This document shows positions 11,657 through 21,980 of a stretch of DNA of 64,000 nucleotides, piece by piece. The stretch's first letter is position 1. Each line of letters opens with the position of its first letter. Made by a program: the position numbers and the translations under genes. The notes beneath the pieces are model-generated. The model ran no database searches, was not told the origin of the DNA, and saw only the letters and a list, made by a program, of their open reading frames with translations. The stretch is from positions 393,332,974 through 393,396,973 of the forward strand of contig CM046878.1 in NCBI GenBank assembly GCA_025667525.1, written 5' to 3'. The stretch comes from Glebionis coronaria (lineage: Eukaryota; Streptophyta; Magnoliopsida; Asterales; Asteraceae).

Positions 11657-12925
11657 TCATAACGTCTCGATGTCTTGATACAACGTTGTTGGTTGATTGA
11701 GAGGTGGAGCTTGGTAAGCTTGAGAATTTCCTTGAGGTGGGTATGGGTTTCTTTGGGATTGATATTGATTGTTAGCACGAGGTTGGGTTTGGTTATTTCG
11801 GTTATAGCTTTGTTGTTGGTTTTGGTTTTGAGGAGTAAAACCGGGTGGTGAAAGATAGTTGTTTGAACGATAACTTAGCAAGTTACGGTCTCCTTGAGGA
11901 CGAGCTTGATAGCCTCCCGTAGGATAGTTACCGTTTGCCGCGTTAACGGTTTCATAAAAATTTCCTTGAGTAGAAGGACAATCAATGTAAGAATCAGGAC
12001 CACCACATGTGTCACAAGAAATAGCAACGGCTTTAGCTTGTTGAAAGTGGGTTGTAGCCATGGTCATGTAATTCTTGTTCATCTCTGCGACTTGTCGGGT
12101 AAGTTCGGCTATCTCGGGATTGGAAGTAGTAGAAGAAACATTGACTCTCGGGTTAGATCTTGAGGATGCGGATGAATCCCAATTCTTGTGGTGAGTAGTC
12201 ATGTTTTCTATCAACTCTCTACACTCCTTCGGTCTCCTTTTCATAAAAGTACCACCGGCGGCGGCATTAATCGTATCACGATCACGAAAAGTGAGACCAT
12301 TGTAGAAAGTATCAATGAGAGTGACGGGGAGCATGTTATGATTTGGACAACGGTGGATCAAATCATTGTAGCGTTCCCAAGCATCAAAGAGCGATTCATC
12401 ATTGTCTTGCATGAATCCACTAATTTGGTTACGAAGGCTCTTGACCATGGATGATGGAAAGTAGCGCGACAAAATTCGTTGAGTCATGTCGTCCCAAGTA
12501 TGAATAGAATTATTTGGGAGACGGTCAAACCATTTTTCGGCATGGTGAGAAAGCGAGTGGGGAAATAGTTGAAGGCGAAGTACATCCATAGAAGCACCGG
12601 GCAACTTCATGCTTTGGGTGATGGTAATGAATTTGTCGAGGTGTTTGTTGGCATCATCATCCGGTATTCCGCGAAATGGATTAGTTTGCACTTGTTGGAT
12701 CATGTGATGCTTCAACGAAAACTCTTGAGCCGTGATTTGCATCGGCGCAATCGATCCTTCACGACCATTCATCGTAGGTTGGCATAGCTCCTCCATGGTT
12801 CGTAAGTCGGGTTGGGGTAGATTATTCATGTTGGGGTGGGGTGGATTATTATTGTTGTGTACACCGGCCATGTCTAAATTATCGAGAGTCTTGGGCTCGG
12901 GATAAGACGTTGATCGAGTACGCAT
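11657..12925 (-). pseudogene. gag: Element B gag, capsid and nucleocapsid part
   Basis: The ATG is at 12925, 190 nt from the primer site. The capsid domain is clear (HHAEKWFDRLPNNSIHTWDD, RYFPSSMVKSLRN, RCPNHNMLPVTLIDTFYNGL). The zinc knuckle reads CDTCGGPDSYIDC: aspartate stands where Athila gag has the metal-binding histidine, so it is probably inactive. A long Q/N-rich tail (NQNQQQSYNRNNQ, NQYQSQRNPYPPQ) follows. The frame ends at 11657 through a frameshift rather than a natural stop. Confidence 0.87.
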
Positions 12926-13114
12926 ACACTAAAAATAAAATGCAAGAGAAAATATTTTTGGTTTTATAGGTTTTTTTAATGTTTTTGTATTTTTGAAAAT
13001 TTTATATTTTTTATGGGTTTTTGAAAATTTTTGAGCAAGGAAAATAACGTTCTTAAAAGAACAGGTCCCAAAATTCAATGCATCTCTCACTAGAAACCGT
13101 TAATCTTAATGAAA

Positions 13115-13133
13115 AGAGCCAGCGGCGGCGCCA
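13115..13133 (-). other. Primer binding site of element B
   Basis: On the minus strand it reads TGGCGCCGCCGCTGGCTC. The first ten bases match the tRNA-Asp-type site of elements A and G; the rest has drifted. Confidence 0.75.
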
Positions 13134-13441
13134 TTTAATACAAGGTTTTATCAAAGTATAAAATATTTTCGTCCGATCTTTTCGAATTGATTACCGGCTA
13201 AGAGTGTGACTCAATTGTCTTTTGGAAAACAAGAGGATGGTTTTGTTTGATTATCTAAATTTTAAAACTAAAAGCAAGTAAGAAAATGGAAGCTACAGTT
13301 AAAAGCGTGCAATCTTTGGAAATTAAAATATAAATGATTAAAGACTTGAAAACTTAGTAAAAGTAAACTAAGACAAAAGGCGGGAAAGATTAAATTTGAA
13401 AATTTAGGAAAATAAAACAAAGACTAAAATAAATGTGCACT

Positions 13442-13758
13442 GCGATCGCACTCCATCGCAACCATTCCATCGCAATGCTCTATCGCAACGTTCCATCGCA
13501 ACTTACCATCGCAATGTTCCATCGCAACCTGATCGCAATGTTCCATCATAACTAGTGATCGCAATGTGGATCGTGGTCTGATCGTAACAAACAAATCACA
13601 ATCAATGCGATCGTAACAAGGGATTGTGACTAGATCGCACCCACAGATCGCAATGAGTGATCGTGGAGTGTGATCGTACCAGGGAAAGAACAACAGATCG
13701 CAATCAATGCGATCGAAGCCAGATGATCGTAACAACAAAACCCTCCTGAGATCGTAAT
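13442..13758 (-). repeat. 13-bp repeat array, core TTGCGAT, inside LTR B
   Basis: On the plus strand the unit is ATCGCAATGTTCC with variants. The first eight or so copies have 11-14 nt spacing; the array then degrades into scattered ATCGTAAC and GATCGCAA words. On the minus strand (the element's sense) the core reads TTGCGAT or TTACGAT. The array at 15096-15582 has the same core and period in the opposite orientation. Confidence 0.85.
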
Positions 13759-14296
13759 GAAATCCCAAGAGTAACCAAGCTTAACGAATAAGCAGTAGAC
13801 ACAATAAGCACTTTCAAACTTTCAAACAAAGATAAATAAGCACAAATTTGAAACTTTTAGGAATCTAAACACGTTACCTTTATAAACCGAACTTTAAAAA
13901 GATAAACTTTTTAAGAAAGTTTAAAGGTTAATAAGCTAAAATAACGAATAAGCCACTAAACATTAAGAGCTTATAGCTTATACGTTAAGAGCTTATGTAG
14001 GAACAAAAGAAATGAACTTTCTAACCACACAACATCAAACTCAATCACGGATCATGAATGATTCGGATCAAAACTAAAGTAAAACCAAGAAATGTAGAAA
14101 GAGATTAAAGAACAAAAAGCTTAACTTGAATTAGATTAATGAAATCCAAATACAAAAAGCTTAAAATTGAAAGATTAAAAGAAAGAAAAGATGAAAAACT
14201 TAGTGAGAGAAAGTTTGGAACTTTCTCTCTCTAAAAACTAGAAAGGAAAAAATGAAAACTAAAACTAGCTAACCACCCTCGTAATGTGATTAGGAG

Positions 14297-14308
14297 GGTA
14301 TTTATAGG
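14297..14308 (-). promoter_or_regulatory. TATA box in LTR of element B
   Basis: CCTATAAATACC on the minus strand, about 430 nt from the U3 end of the LTR. Confidence 0.5.
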
Positions 14309-14739
14309 CTAAGTGGGAAGTGCATGTATGGTTGTGCTTCCTTCTTTCTTTTCTTCTCGACTCGATTTAATTCTTTGTCTTTTCTCGACGTCGTCTCGGG
14401 ATTTGAACTTGTCTTAATAGTTTTCTTCTATAATTTAGACTTGAGTTCTTCGACTTCATTAAAATTCCATCTTTAGACTTTTTCTTCGATAAATCTTCAG
14501 AATAGGTCTTGGACATCCGTTCTTTACACACTCTTGATCTCTTGACTTCGTCTTTTCTCGTTTTCTTCAATAAAAGCCCGTGAAAGCCCGTGTTTTCTTC
14601 CTTTTTCATCTTTTGGTCCTAAAACACAGTAAAAACACAAACCACGCATAATTCCGACTTTTACGACATAAATCACACGTTTTGGTCTTGTTATTATTGG
14701 AAATAAGCGGTAAAAGGATAAGTGTTTTCACACTTATTA

Positions 14740-15095
14740 TTATTCATCTCGTCTCACACACAAACACCCCACCTTTTCCGACATTGATAAAAATCTTCCA
14801 ACCTTCATTTGATTGCTAAAACTGCTGTTATCTCATCTAGGTACTCATCTAATATATGTTATCTACTATGCTTATCATTTGCTTATCACTCCAAACGAAT
14901 CCTAGGTCTCAGTTTTAATCAGATTAGGGTTTGAAGTTTTTGTGTGTTTATAAATTGCAATTGTTAGTTGGGATTCGTTCGTATAGCTTGTATACACATA
15001 GGTTTTGAATGGCTCAGCTTAACAACTAGTATCGAACCCGTAATCTCGATTAATAGCTTTGCATCGTAATATTCGTCCCAGATTCTGATCGAACT
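14740..15095. other. Unassigned sequence between LTR B and the 13-bp array
   Basis: No coding homology, LTR boundary or primer site is visible. It probably belongs to element C (the region between pol and the third ORF), truncated on the left by element B. Confidence 0.4.
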
Positions 15096-15582
15096 TTACG
15101 ATGGCATTATTACGATGGCTATATTACGATGGCTTATTGCGATGATTTATTGCGATGGCTCATTGCGATGGGTTATTGCAATGGATCATTGCGATGAGTT
15201 ATTGCAATGGCTTATTGCGATGAGTTATTCTGATGGCTCATTGCGATGAGTTATTCCGATGGCTCATTGCGATGAGTTATTGTGATGGCACATGGCGATG
15301 GGTTATTGCGATGGCTCATTGCGACGAGTTATCCCGATGGCTTATTGCGATGGGTTATTGCGATGGCTCATTGCGATGAGTTATTCTGATGGCTCATTGC
15401 GACGGGTTATTGTGATGGCAACATTGCGATGGTCATATTCCGATGGGTCGTATATTGCGATGGCTTTACTCATTCCGATGAGACATATATTGCGATGGCT
15501 TTCCTAACATTCCGATGGACTCTGATATTGCGATGGAAACATATGATGACATTGCGATACATAGACTTATACACATTGCGAC
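15096..15582 (+). repeat. 13-bp tandem array, consensus TTGCGATGGCTCA
   Basis: About 34 copies of a 13-bp unit, with two alternating forms TTGCGATGGCTCA and TTGCGATGAGTTA that make a 26-bp higher-order unit. The first 25 or so copies are spaced by 13 bp. From about 15415 the spacing grows to 14, 17-20 and then 24 nt while the core TTGCGAT or TTCCGAT is kept. It is not coding: 13 is not a multiple of 3 and the translation is merely repetitive. It sits upstream of the third ORF of element C. Confidence 0.92.
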
Positions 15583-15902
15583 TAGTGGAAGTAAAATGAA
15601 CATTGCTAGATTAAGAGTGGTGAAACATAAAAAATGCTAAGTGTAGTTTCTTCTCGATGTGTTACGATAACAAATACAAATCTAATGCATCCGACTTAGA
15701 TAACATTCTGGGTTTTTAGGCTTTAAGAAAATTAGGGCCATTAAAACGAAACCAAGCTCTATTGGATATAATTAATTTTTCCTCATAAGAATACTTGAAA
15801 GGTTTCCTATTACAAAAGTTCATCTTATTTAATAAGTTGATATTTCTGTAAACAAAAGAGATAAAATTACTTATTCCATGTCTTGTGTTTTGAACTCAGG
15901 CC
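15583..15902. other. Non-coding stretch before the first ORF of element C
   Basis: AT-rich sequence with nothing recognisable. It ends in TTTTGAACTCAGGCC just before an ATG, a pyrimidine-rich run and CAG that would pass as a splice acceptor. Confidence 0.35.
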
Positions 15903-16166
15903 ATGGAAGACACATCATCATCTTTGTCTAACCCTGAGTTCAAGCCTACTGAGATTTGGGTTGAGGTTATCCAAACACCTACCCAGGTTGAGGTGTTTCC
16001 AACACCTACTGAAGTTGAGGATTTGCCAACACCTACTGAGGTTTGGGTAGAAGTTATACTAAGGCCTACAGAGGTGGTGGTTGAATTTCCTCGTCATTTT
16101 TCCACTAGTTCTCCAACAGAAGTAGTGGTAATGACAACCGGGAAACCCAAACCCTCAAGGAACTAA
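15903..16166 (+). CDS. Short P/T/E-V-rich ORF, element C, function unknown
   Basis: An 87-codon ORF with a good start context (ccATGGaa). It is built from repeats of a P-T-P-T-E-V type motif (VFPTPTEVEDLPTPTEVWVEV). I do not recognise a domain. It precedes the third-ORF relic by about 230 nt and lies in a different frame from it, so it may be a 5' exon or simply a low-complexity leftover of that gene. Confidence 0.35.
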   Translation: MEDTSSSLSNPEFKPTEIWVEVIQTPTQVEVFPTPTEVEDLPTPTEVWVEVILRPTEVVVEFPRHFSTSSPTEVVVMTTGKPKPSRN

Positions 16167-16395
16167 AGCTAGGTCGTTATGTCATTAGAATAAAATGTCT
16201 GTGGTATACTGTCATGTATTTAGGTGCTAATCTGAATGTATGATTGTGTTTTATCTGAACTATGTCTGTATTATGTTATTATTAATATGTGGTGACATTT
16301 GTTGTGTTACATTCATCATGCTACGAGATTTACATAGATTATGTGATATGTATGTGAGTATATATCAATTGTATTTGTGCTATCTAAGCAGGAAA

Positions 16396-17301
16396 ATGTC
16401 GATCATCGAAGAACAACAACTATAGCTTGATCTTGCACTTGTTCCACTCAGTGCCAGGCTGCCACCTGAAGAGAACAATTCTCGTCTGAAAGATGAATTT
16501 GATCCAACTTTGGCAGCTTTCAAAGTCGCAATGGATATCCTGGACATGTCACCGATAAAGGATGCCTTACGAGCTATCGCATCAGTTCCTGAAGTCTACA
16601 TGCACGAGTTTTGGCAAACAGCTTCAATCTCATAGGGAAAAGAATTATCAAAGAAGATTATCACCTTCATGCTCAACAAGACGAAAATGATGCCTAACCC
16701 AGAGACAGATGAAATGCTTAGAGTAATCCGAGCTCTGAACTATGAGGGTGAAATTCTTAATCTATCTCAGTTTACCACGTCACACATCGGGCAACCATGG
16801 AAAGCAATTGTCACTATCATCGCCAAGTGCCTCACTTCAAAGGCTCGTGGATCAGACACAATGAGATCTCCTCAGGCTCATGTACTTTGGGGACTCTACA
16901 CTGGAGCTAAAGTGGATTACACACTACTACTTTGGGAAGAATTTTGCTATCAATTCACTATTACCAAGAAGAAGTCTCTGCATCTTCCATTTCCACGGTT
17001 CACAAAGCTCATAATCAATCATTTCATGAAGAGTAACCCAGCCATTGATACTCGTGGGAAACATCAACTCTATGATGAAGATGACGAAGAAGAATATGAG
17101 ATGATCAGAACTGATGACAAAGATCAAGAGCTTAGACAAAGGTCAAAGAAGCCAAAGGGAAAGAAAAACGTGTTGATGAAGCTGAACCAATTCCAGAAAC
17201 TATCTCTCAAGACAAACAACTGCGTCTCACCCTTAGGCAAAACAGAGAGGAGTCTTTCACGAAATCTAAGGGTCCAGGCTCCACACCAGCTGATGACTTA
17301 A
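16396..17301 (+). pseudogene. Element C third ORF, N-terminal domain, two internal stops
   Basis: The frame starts with an ATG at 16396 and contains TAG at 16423-16425 and 16633-16635; both could derive from CAG. The protein between and after the stops is coherent: VYMHEFWQTASIS, QPWKAIVTIIAKCLTSKARG, RSPQAHVLWGLYTGAKVDY, LLWEEFCYQF, LPFPRFTKLIINHFM. From memory this matches the N-terminal half of proteins very common in Asteraceae assemblies and encoded by Copia elements after pol. Biochemical function is unknown. The frame ends at 17301 by frameshift. Confidence 0.75.
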
Positions 17302-17992
17302 ATGAATTTGGCAACCCTGATGAGGACACAAACCTTTATGAAGACCCTAATGATGAACAAGTTGGCACATTCAACTTTGAAACTCTTGAGCATAATGAGG
17401 AGGGTGGTGGCAGTAACAACACAAAAATAGAAACATTATACCACGATTTCAATATCACCACATCATTACCGGCAACGACTTGCACTTTGACTTCAGAGGA
17501 TGCTCATACGACTCTCACTCCAGCAACTCTAATCCAAAGTAAGTCTACTTCTGGTTCTGACGATGTAATGCAATATCTTAATCCTGAAGGGGAAGGCGCT
17601 GAAGTAACAAATACCGATCCCTCGATGAATGAGAATATAGTGGACGTTCCTATCACTTCAACGACAACAAGTACCATTCCACCATTCATTCACCCAGTAT
17701 TCAGCACTGTTCTCACACCTACTCCCATCATCCAACAAACACCTCCTCCACCACCAATCCTCAGCACTGTTGTGACAACCGTTCCCCCGGTTGAACCCAC
17801 AATCGAACAACTGGTATCAACCACCGCCCCACAACTTGTATCACCATCCCTCTAACACTCGTGGTCACACCTACACCATCTACAGAACAACCAGTATCAT
17901 CCACCTCCCAAACAATTATTTCAATACCTCCACCAACATCCGAACCAACTGTACCATCTACTTCCTATCTTACTGTCAATGATGAAGTCATA
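17302..17992 (+). pseudogene. Element C third ORF, T/P-rich linker, frameshifted
   Basis: Parts are open in different frames (for example 17487-17855). The composition is T/P/S-rich (TSTIPPFIHPVFSTVLTPTP), typical of the linker that follows the N-terminal domain in this protein family. No motif can be named. At least two frameshifts occur between 17301 and 18011. Confidence 0.55.
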
Positions 17993-19147
17993 TAAAACCT
18001 TCAAAAACAAATGGAAGTTCAGGCAAAACAGATTGAAACGCTGAATGGCAGGATAACTAAGCCTGATACAAAAGCCTTTAGAGAACAACAACGTGACGAG
18101 TCTAAACTCCAGGAGATATACGACACCGTCACAACACTTGAAAGACAGCACAAAAGGTTTCGTAAAGAAAAGAAAGCACGTGACAAAGAAAATGCTGCTT
18201 TTATTGATTCCATAAATGATACTATGACCAACATCATTCAACGTGAAGTGAAGTCATATGTCGATCAGGCGCTACCAACTCTTTTCAGCATAGGTTTATC
18301 TGATCTTCAACTGATGCAATTGTTGCAAACCCGATTGAACAATATGGGGTCTGATAAAACAAAGACAAAAAGAAAACTTATGCAATATCTCAACAAGGCC
18401 ATTATTGAAGATACATCTGAAGATGCTGAAGAGTCTGAGAATCAAGATGAAGACGAGGAAGTTAATGATGATAAAGATGGAGATGATGGTAAGAATGAAG
18501 GTAATGAGGATAAAAATGAGGATGCTGATGATGAGGAAGATGATAATGTTGAAGACGAGGAAGACGAGGACGATGGAGAGGAGGATGATGATGACGATGA
18601 CAATACTGATAAAGACAAAGAGGACGAGGATGAAGACGATGATGATGACGAGGACAATTCTGATGGGGAGGACGAGGATGAGGATACTGATGGGGATGAG
18701 GATGATGATGATGGTACCAGTGATGGTAATGGTCTTGGAAAGGGTGATAATGGCGAGAATACGGGTAAAACTGGAAAAGAGTCAAAGAAGGGTGAAGATA
18801 CTGAGGCATCTGAAAAAGGAGATGAGGAAGAAGAAGAAAGGGTTGCTGGAACCAAGGCAAATGATGTGGATGTAGAACAAATGGAGAGTGAAAGCACATT
18901 TATCTCCAGAGAATCTCAGTCCAAAGACACAGGTATGTCCATTGAACCGGTTTCTACTACTGTATCTCATATAGAACATGTAGAACCTATGCATGAAGAG
19001 GAACCTCCAGTGTCTATGCATGAAGACGAACCCATAGTGTCTATGCCTGAAGATGAAATTCCGGTGTCAGAAACACAACAATCCACACCTCCTGCAACAG
19101 ATCAACATTATTCTGACATGGAAGTCGAAGACCTAAGTATCCCATAA
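17993..19147 (+). pseudogene. Element C third ORF, coiled coil and acidic tract
   Basis: An open stretch of 378 codons from an ATG at 18011. Residues 1-125 are charged and helical, probably coiled coil (KQIETLNGRITK, ERQHKRFRKEKKARDKEN). Residues 135-245 are almost wholly D/E with G, N and K (18400-18740). Short repeats of the form M-x-E-D-E-x-x-V-S-M (about 18980-19060) follow. It ends in TAA at 19145-19147, after which the same frame continues with recognisable protein to 19585, so that stop is probably secondary. Function is unknown. Confidence 0.6.
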
Positions 19148-19585
19148 CCGAATTTTGTTGAATATCTTGTCATATACGAGAGTGTACAGGAGCAACAATG
19201 GATTACCAATGCAGCACCACAACATCCTTTCTCTACGGCAACAGATATCGAGCTTACTTAATTCCTCAACAATCCAATCGATTTTTCGGCTTTCCTTATG
19301 TATACTCACAGGAAACCCACCATGACTCCAGATCTTCTCACAATTTCAGTCGCGGATGTGGATTTCTTTGACACCATGAAGATCAGTAATAATGAGACTG
19401 AATATCACATCAATGAGCTTGCGAAGGCCATGAAAGCGACGACTTCCAGAAATCAGACTCCAGTATTACTGCCTCTCACACCCACAGTCATTGCCGGTTC
19501 TACAACTATTCCAATGGAATATTTTGTCTCTCATGATCTCGAGTATCTAGAACAAGGCGCGAAAAAATACGCTACATGGCAATAA
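19148..19585 (+). pseudogene. Element C third ORF, start of C-terminal domain
   Basis: Same frame as the acidic part, with a TAA near 19258-19260. A coherent protein follows from about 19298 (ISVADVDFFDTMKISNNE, MEYFVSHDLEYLEQGAKKY). The frame overlaps the next fragment by 10 nt, pointing to a single indel near 19580. Confidence 0.6.
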
Positions 19586-20448
19586 ATCTGGAGAATGTAC
19601 CTTGGATTGAAGACAAAGTACCTGATGCTTTATGGCGAAGAAAGTTGCTCAAATTTTACGATCCGTTCGCAGAGCTTGGAATTTCTAATTGGAACTCAAA
19701 GAAGAGGTTAGCTTACAACCACTTCAATCGTGAAAAACCCGGCTCTCTTATTATCTCCAATCGTCGTATTAAAAGCATACAAGGAGCCACCACTATGACG
19801 GTATTTGGTTATGATTACTTGAATCTAACCTGGATCAAACGCACCGATGAAAAAGAATACTGAATCGGTGAAAGTGACCTCCAGTACCTTTTCCTTTAAG
19901 ACATTGAAGATCTTCTACTTATATTGTCTCAATAAAAGGTCGCTCATTTAACTCCTGACATGGTCATTGCCTTAAGTTCAAACATTCGTCAATTTTCTCG
20001 AAAGATCGTCATCAGAAGTCGAGTTGAAGATTTCCAACTTGGTGTGGAGAGTTTCCAAAAGAAGCTAAACTTGCAACGTCCCCACACAACTCCGCTCAGT
20101 CAGTACCACAAGAACAAATTGCCTTACATGGGGACTATGAAACCGGAAGCAGGAATATTTTATCAGAACGAAACAGAAGTCAAGCAATTCATGAGATTTT
20201 CTGAACTGCATAAATTCAATGATGGAACAGTCAAACACGTTCGTGATAACCTGCTTGCTCTCAATGCCGGACAACGGCTTCCAGCAGTAACGTACAGATG
20301 GACAGATCAATGCAAGATAAGTGCTAAGTACGCGATCAAGAAGATCGAGGAAACGTTACGGAAGCGCCGGTTGATAAGAAGTTTGGAACGATTCGTAGGT
20401 GGAAGACCATATGGAGCTCACCATGGGCAAACAGAACGATCTATTTAA
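19576..20448 (+). pseudogene. Element C third ORF, C-terminal domain
   Basis: One frame with stops at about 19861 and two more before 19960. Conserved blocks are SRVEDFQLGVESFQKKLNLQ, ELHKFNDGTVKHVRDNL and LERFVGGRPYG. The pattern R-V-E-D-x-Q-L-G-x-E-S-x-Q-x-K-L-N ... H-K-F-x-D-G-T ... L-E-x-F-V-G-G-R-x is one I remember from many Asteraceae retroelement proteins, some carrying misleading names such as farnesene synthase. This is neither an enzyme active site nor an envelope domain that I can identify. Confidence 0.75.
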
Positions 20449-20458
20449 TATAGATCGT
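20436..20458 (+). repeat. Hairpin at the end of the element C third ORF
   Basis: Perfect 9-bp arms ACGATCTAT and ATAGATCGT with a 5-nt loop; the stop codon TAA lies in the loop region. It could be an RNA structure or chance. Confidence 0.5.
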
Positions 20459-20531
20459 CTTCTCTCAGGTCAACTCCATATGTATTTTATTGTGAATATG
20501 TTAATATATGTATAATAGGCTTTTGTGGCTT

Positions 20532-20612
20532 CTTGAAGTGTGAAAGTATGATATTTTCTCAAGATTTTCTCACGAGATTCTAAATCTTTCAAAATATATC
20601 ATACTCAAGCAC
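20532..20612 (+). repeat. Long imperfect hairpin before the internal polypurine tract
   Basis: AGTATGATATTTT is mirrored about 45 nt later by AAAATATATCATACT, with further pairing inward (AAGATT / AATCTT) and outward (AGTG / CACT). Similar hairpins with different sequence lie at 46134-46215 and 46459-46498 in the related copy C'. Confidence 0.55.
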
Positions 20613-20631
20613 TACAACTAACCCTCATTGA

Positions 20632-20643
20632 TTTGAGGGGGAG
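20632..20643 (+). other. Internal polypurine tract of element C
   Basis: TTTGAGGGGGAG lies after the third ORF and about 2 kb before the end of the element. Copia elements of the Sirevirus group are known to carry repeated polypurine tracts after their last genes. Confidence 0.65.
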
Positions 20644-20701
20644 CATTAATATATTCTAGGGCCAGCATACGATTTCATTTTTAACCCACAGACCGGTTAA
20701 T

Positions 20702-20738
20702 CCATTAATATCCAAAATATTAATGGTTAATATTTTGG
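20702..20738. repeat. Two overlapping palindromes
   Basis: CCATTAATAT / ATATTAATGG (20702-20711, 20717-20726) and CCAAAATATTAA / TTAATATTTTGG (20712-20723, 20727-20738) are both perfect. They share bases, so only one can form at a time: a possible switch-like pair. The C' copy has a different 12-bp palindrome (46002-46038) in the matching region. Confidence 0.75.
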
Positions 20739-21574
20739 ATAAGGAGAGAAAATGGGATTAAGGAGACTTGGTAACATATCTGGCTAAGGATCGAAGCTTA
20801 ATAGTTTTCCAACTTGATATGTGTACTGCACATGTTAAGGGGAGGCGTTTGTTGATTAAAACACTAAGGTACAAAAGCATTTGATATTCATATCACAAGT
20901 ACCTTAGTTAATTTTTCTCAAAGGAATTTTCATGGTGACGTGTACTTCCCAAAAACACTATTGATTCACGACGATTGTGGTGACAAAAGGGTGGTAGGAT
21001 AAGGTACAAGTCCAATGATTCTTCCAGAACCAGAGGAATCTTCCCAAGGACAATCCCATAGCTAGAAATAGTAGTCCTTAAGAAAGATGGGGAATAGATT
21101 GTGAACGTAGTAGAATGCGGACCAAGTACTTAAGCTAGCACTGGAACAATCACAACAAGGTGCTAGTTATGACGTATTTGTAAGCATTGAAGGGGTTGAA
21201 GAATGAAAAAGAGTTGTAAGATAAAGGGTGTAAAGAAAGAAGCCCTCCTTACAACTTAGGCAGAAACCGGTTCAACACATCTTGAAGACGTTAAAGTATC
21301 ATGGACCCAGTGATGCGATGCACAACCCCTCCCAGCTAACTCAAATATCTCTCAAAAGATATTTGTTTTAATGTCACGGAGTTCAACACATTATCTATCG
21401 TTTTATTCACTCCGAATGAATTGATATTGAAAAGGTTGCAATCCTCTCTAGCCTCCGCTCAGCAAAACAAAACGCACTATCGAGTCTAGAGCCACGAGAT
21501 CATTAAAAGTCTCATTAGGACATTTGTCATTTATTCCTTGCTTCTTCACACACTGTGAAAAGTAAGAAAGATTT

Positions 21575-21980
21575 TATGAGTCCTACGCAATAGTCTTGTA
21601 TTATTGCCAGAACATCTAAGTGATACGAAAGTATTACCATGAAGATGGAAATCATGCTTGAGTCAACATTAAACAAGCTCATGGTAGGTGACACGTGCGG
21701 TTCTTTAAGAACCAATCTTGTGATAACTGGAAAGAAAAGATGGTTTGATTCTTAATTGAACTCAAACTTGTTCCAGGGCCTCTACGCACTATCCAAGTGA
21801 TCTTGCCAGAACACTCAGAGTGGCACTCTTTAGTGTCCATAGTGACGAGTGGAAATCCTTCTAGTGTCAACATTAAACAGCACTGCGGTAGGTGACTAGC
21901 AAGATTCTATCAGAATCTAGCTCGTGACAACTAGAAAGAAACGATGGTGAAAATCTTAATTGAATTTTACTTGTTCCAGG
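21575..21980 (+). repeat. ~203-bp tandem duplication in element C 3' region
   Basis: Two units, about 21575-21777 and 21778-21980, each end in CTTGTTCCAGG. They share GTCAACATTAAACA, GGTAGGTGAC and the GATGG ... CTTAATTGAA blocks but have diverged. The related region in C' shows the same two-unit layout (44958-45160 and 45161-45365). Confidence 0.75.

Larger units (their letters stand above)
6542..14739 (-). mobile_element. Element B: decayed Athila-type Ty3/Gypsy retrotransposon
   Basis: On the minus strand the order is LTR (13139-14739), primer site (13115-13133), gag, protease, RT, RNase H, integrase and 3' non-coding sequence with polypurine-like tracts. The 3' LTR is absent: at 6541 the sequence passes into the 5' LTR of element A. 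The coding region carries at least five frameshifts or stops, so B is non-autonomous and older than A. Confidence 0.88.
13139..14739 (-). repeat. 5' LTR of element B (~1.6 kb)
   Basis: The left edge abuts the primer site. The right edge is set by a palindrome with arms ATAAGTG (14718-14724) and CACTTAT (14731-14737) at the U3 end. Both termini appear mutated from the TG/CA rule (TA instead). The LTR is half the length of LTR A. It contains the 13-bp array at 13442-13758 and several AATAAGCT-like words near 13940-14000. Confidence 0.75.

Noticed and set aside
13424..13768. 114-codon ORF on the minus strand
   Set aside because: It is a translation of the array in LTR B; no homology.
15292..15507. 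71-codon ORF on the plus strand
   Set aside because: It is only a translation of the 13-bp array.
15096..15582. CRISPR-like array
   Set aside because: The unit is 13 bp with no unique spacers, in a plant retroelement. It is a minisatellite.
18442..18899. Two minus-strand ORFs rich in serine or histidine/proline
   Set aside because: They are shadows of the acidic GAN-codon tract on the plus strand.
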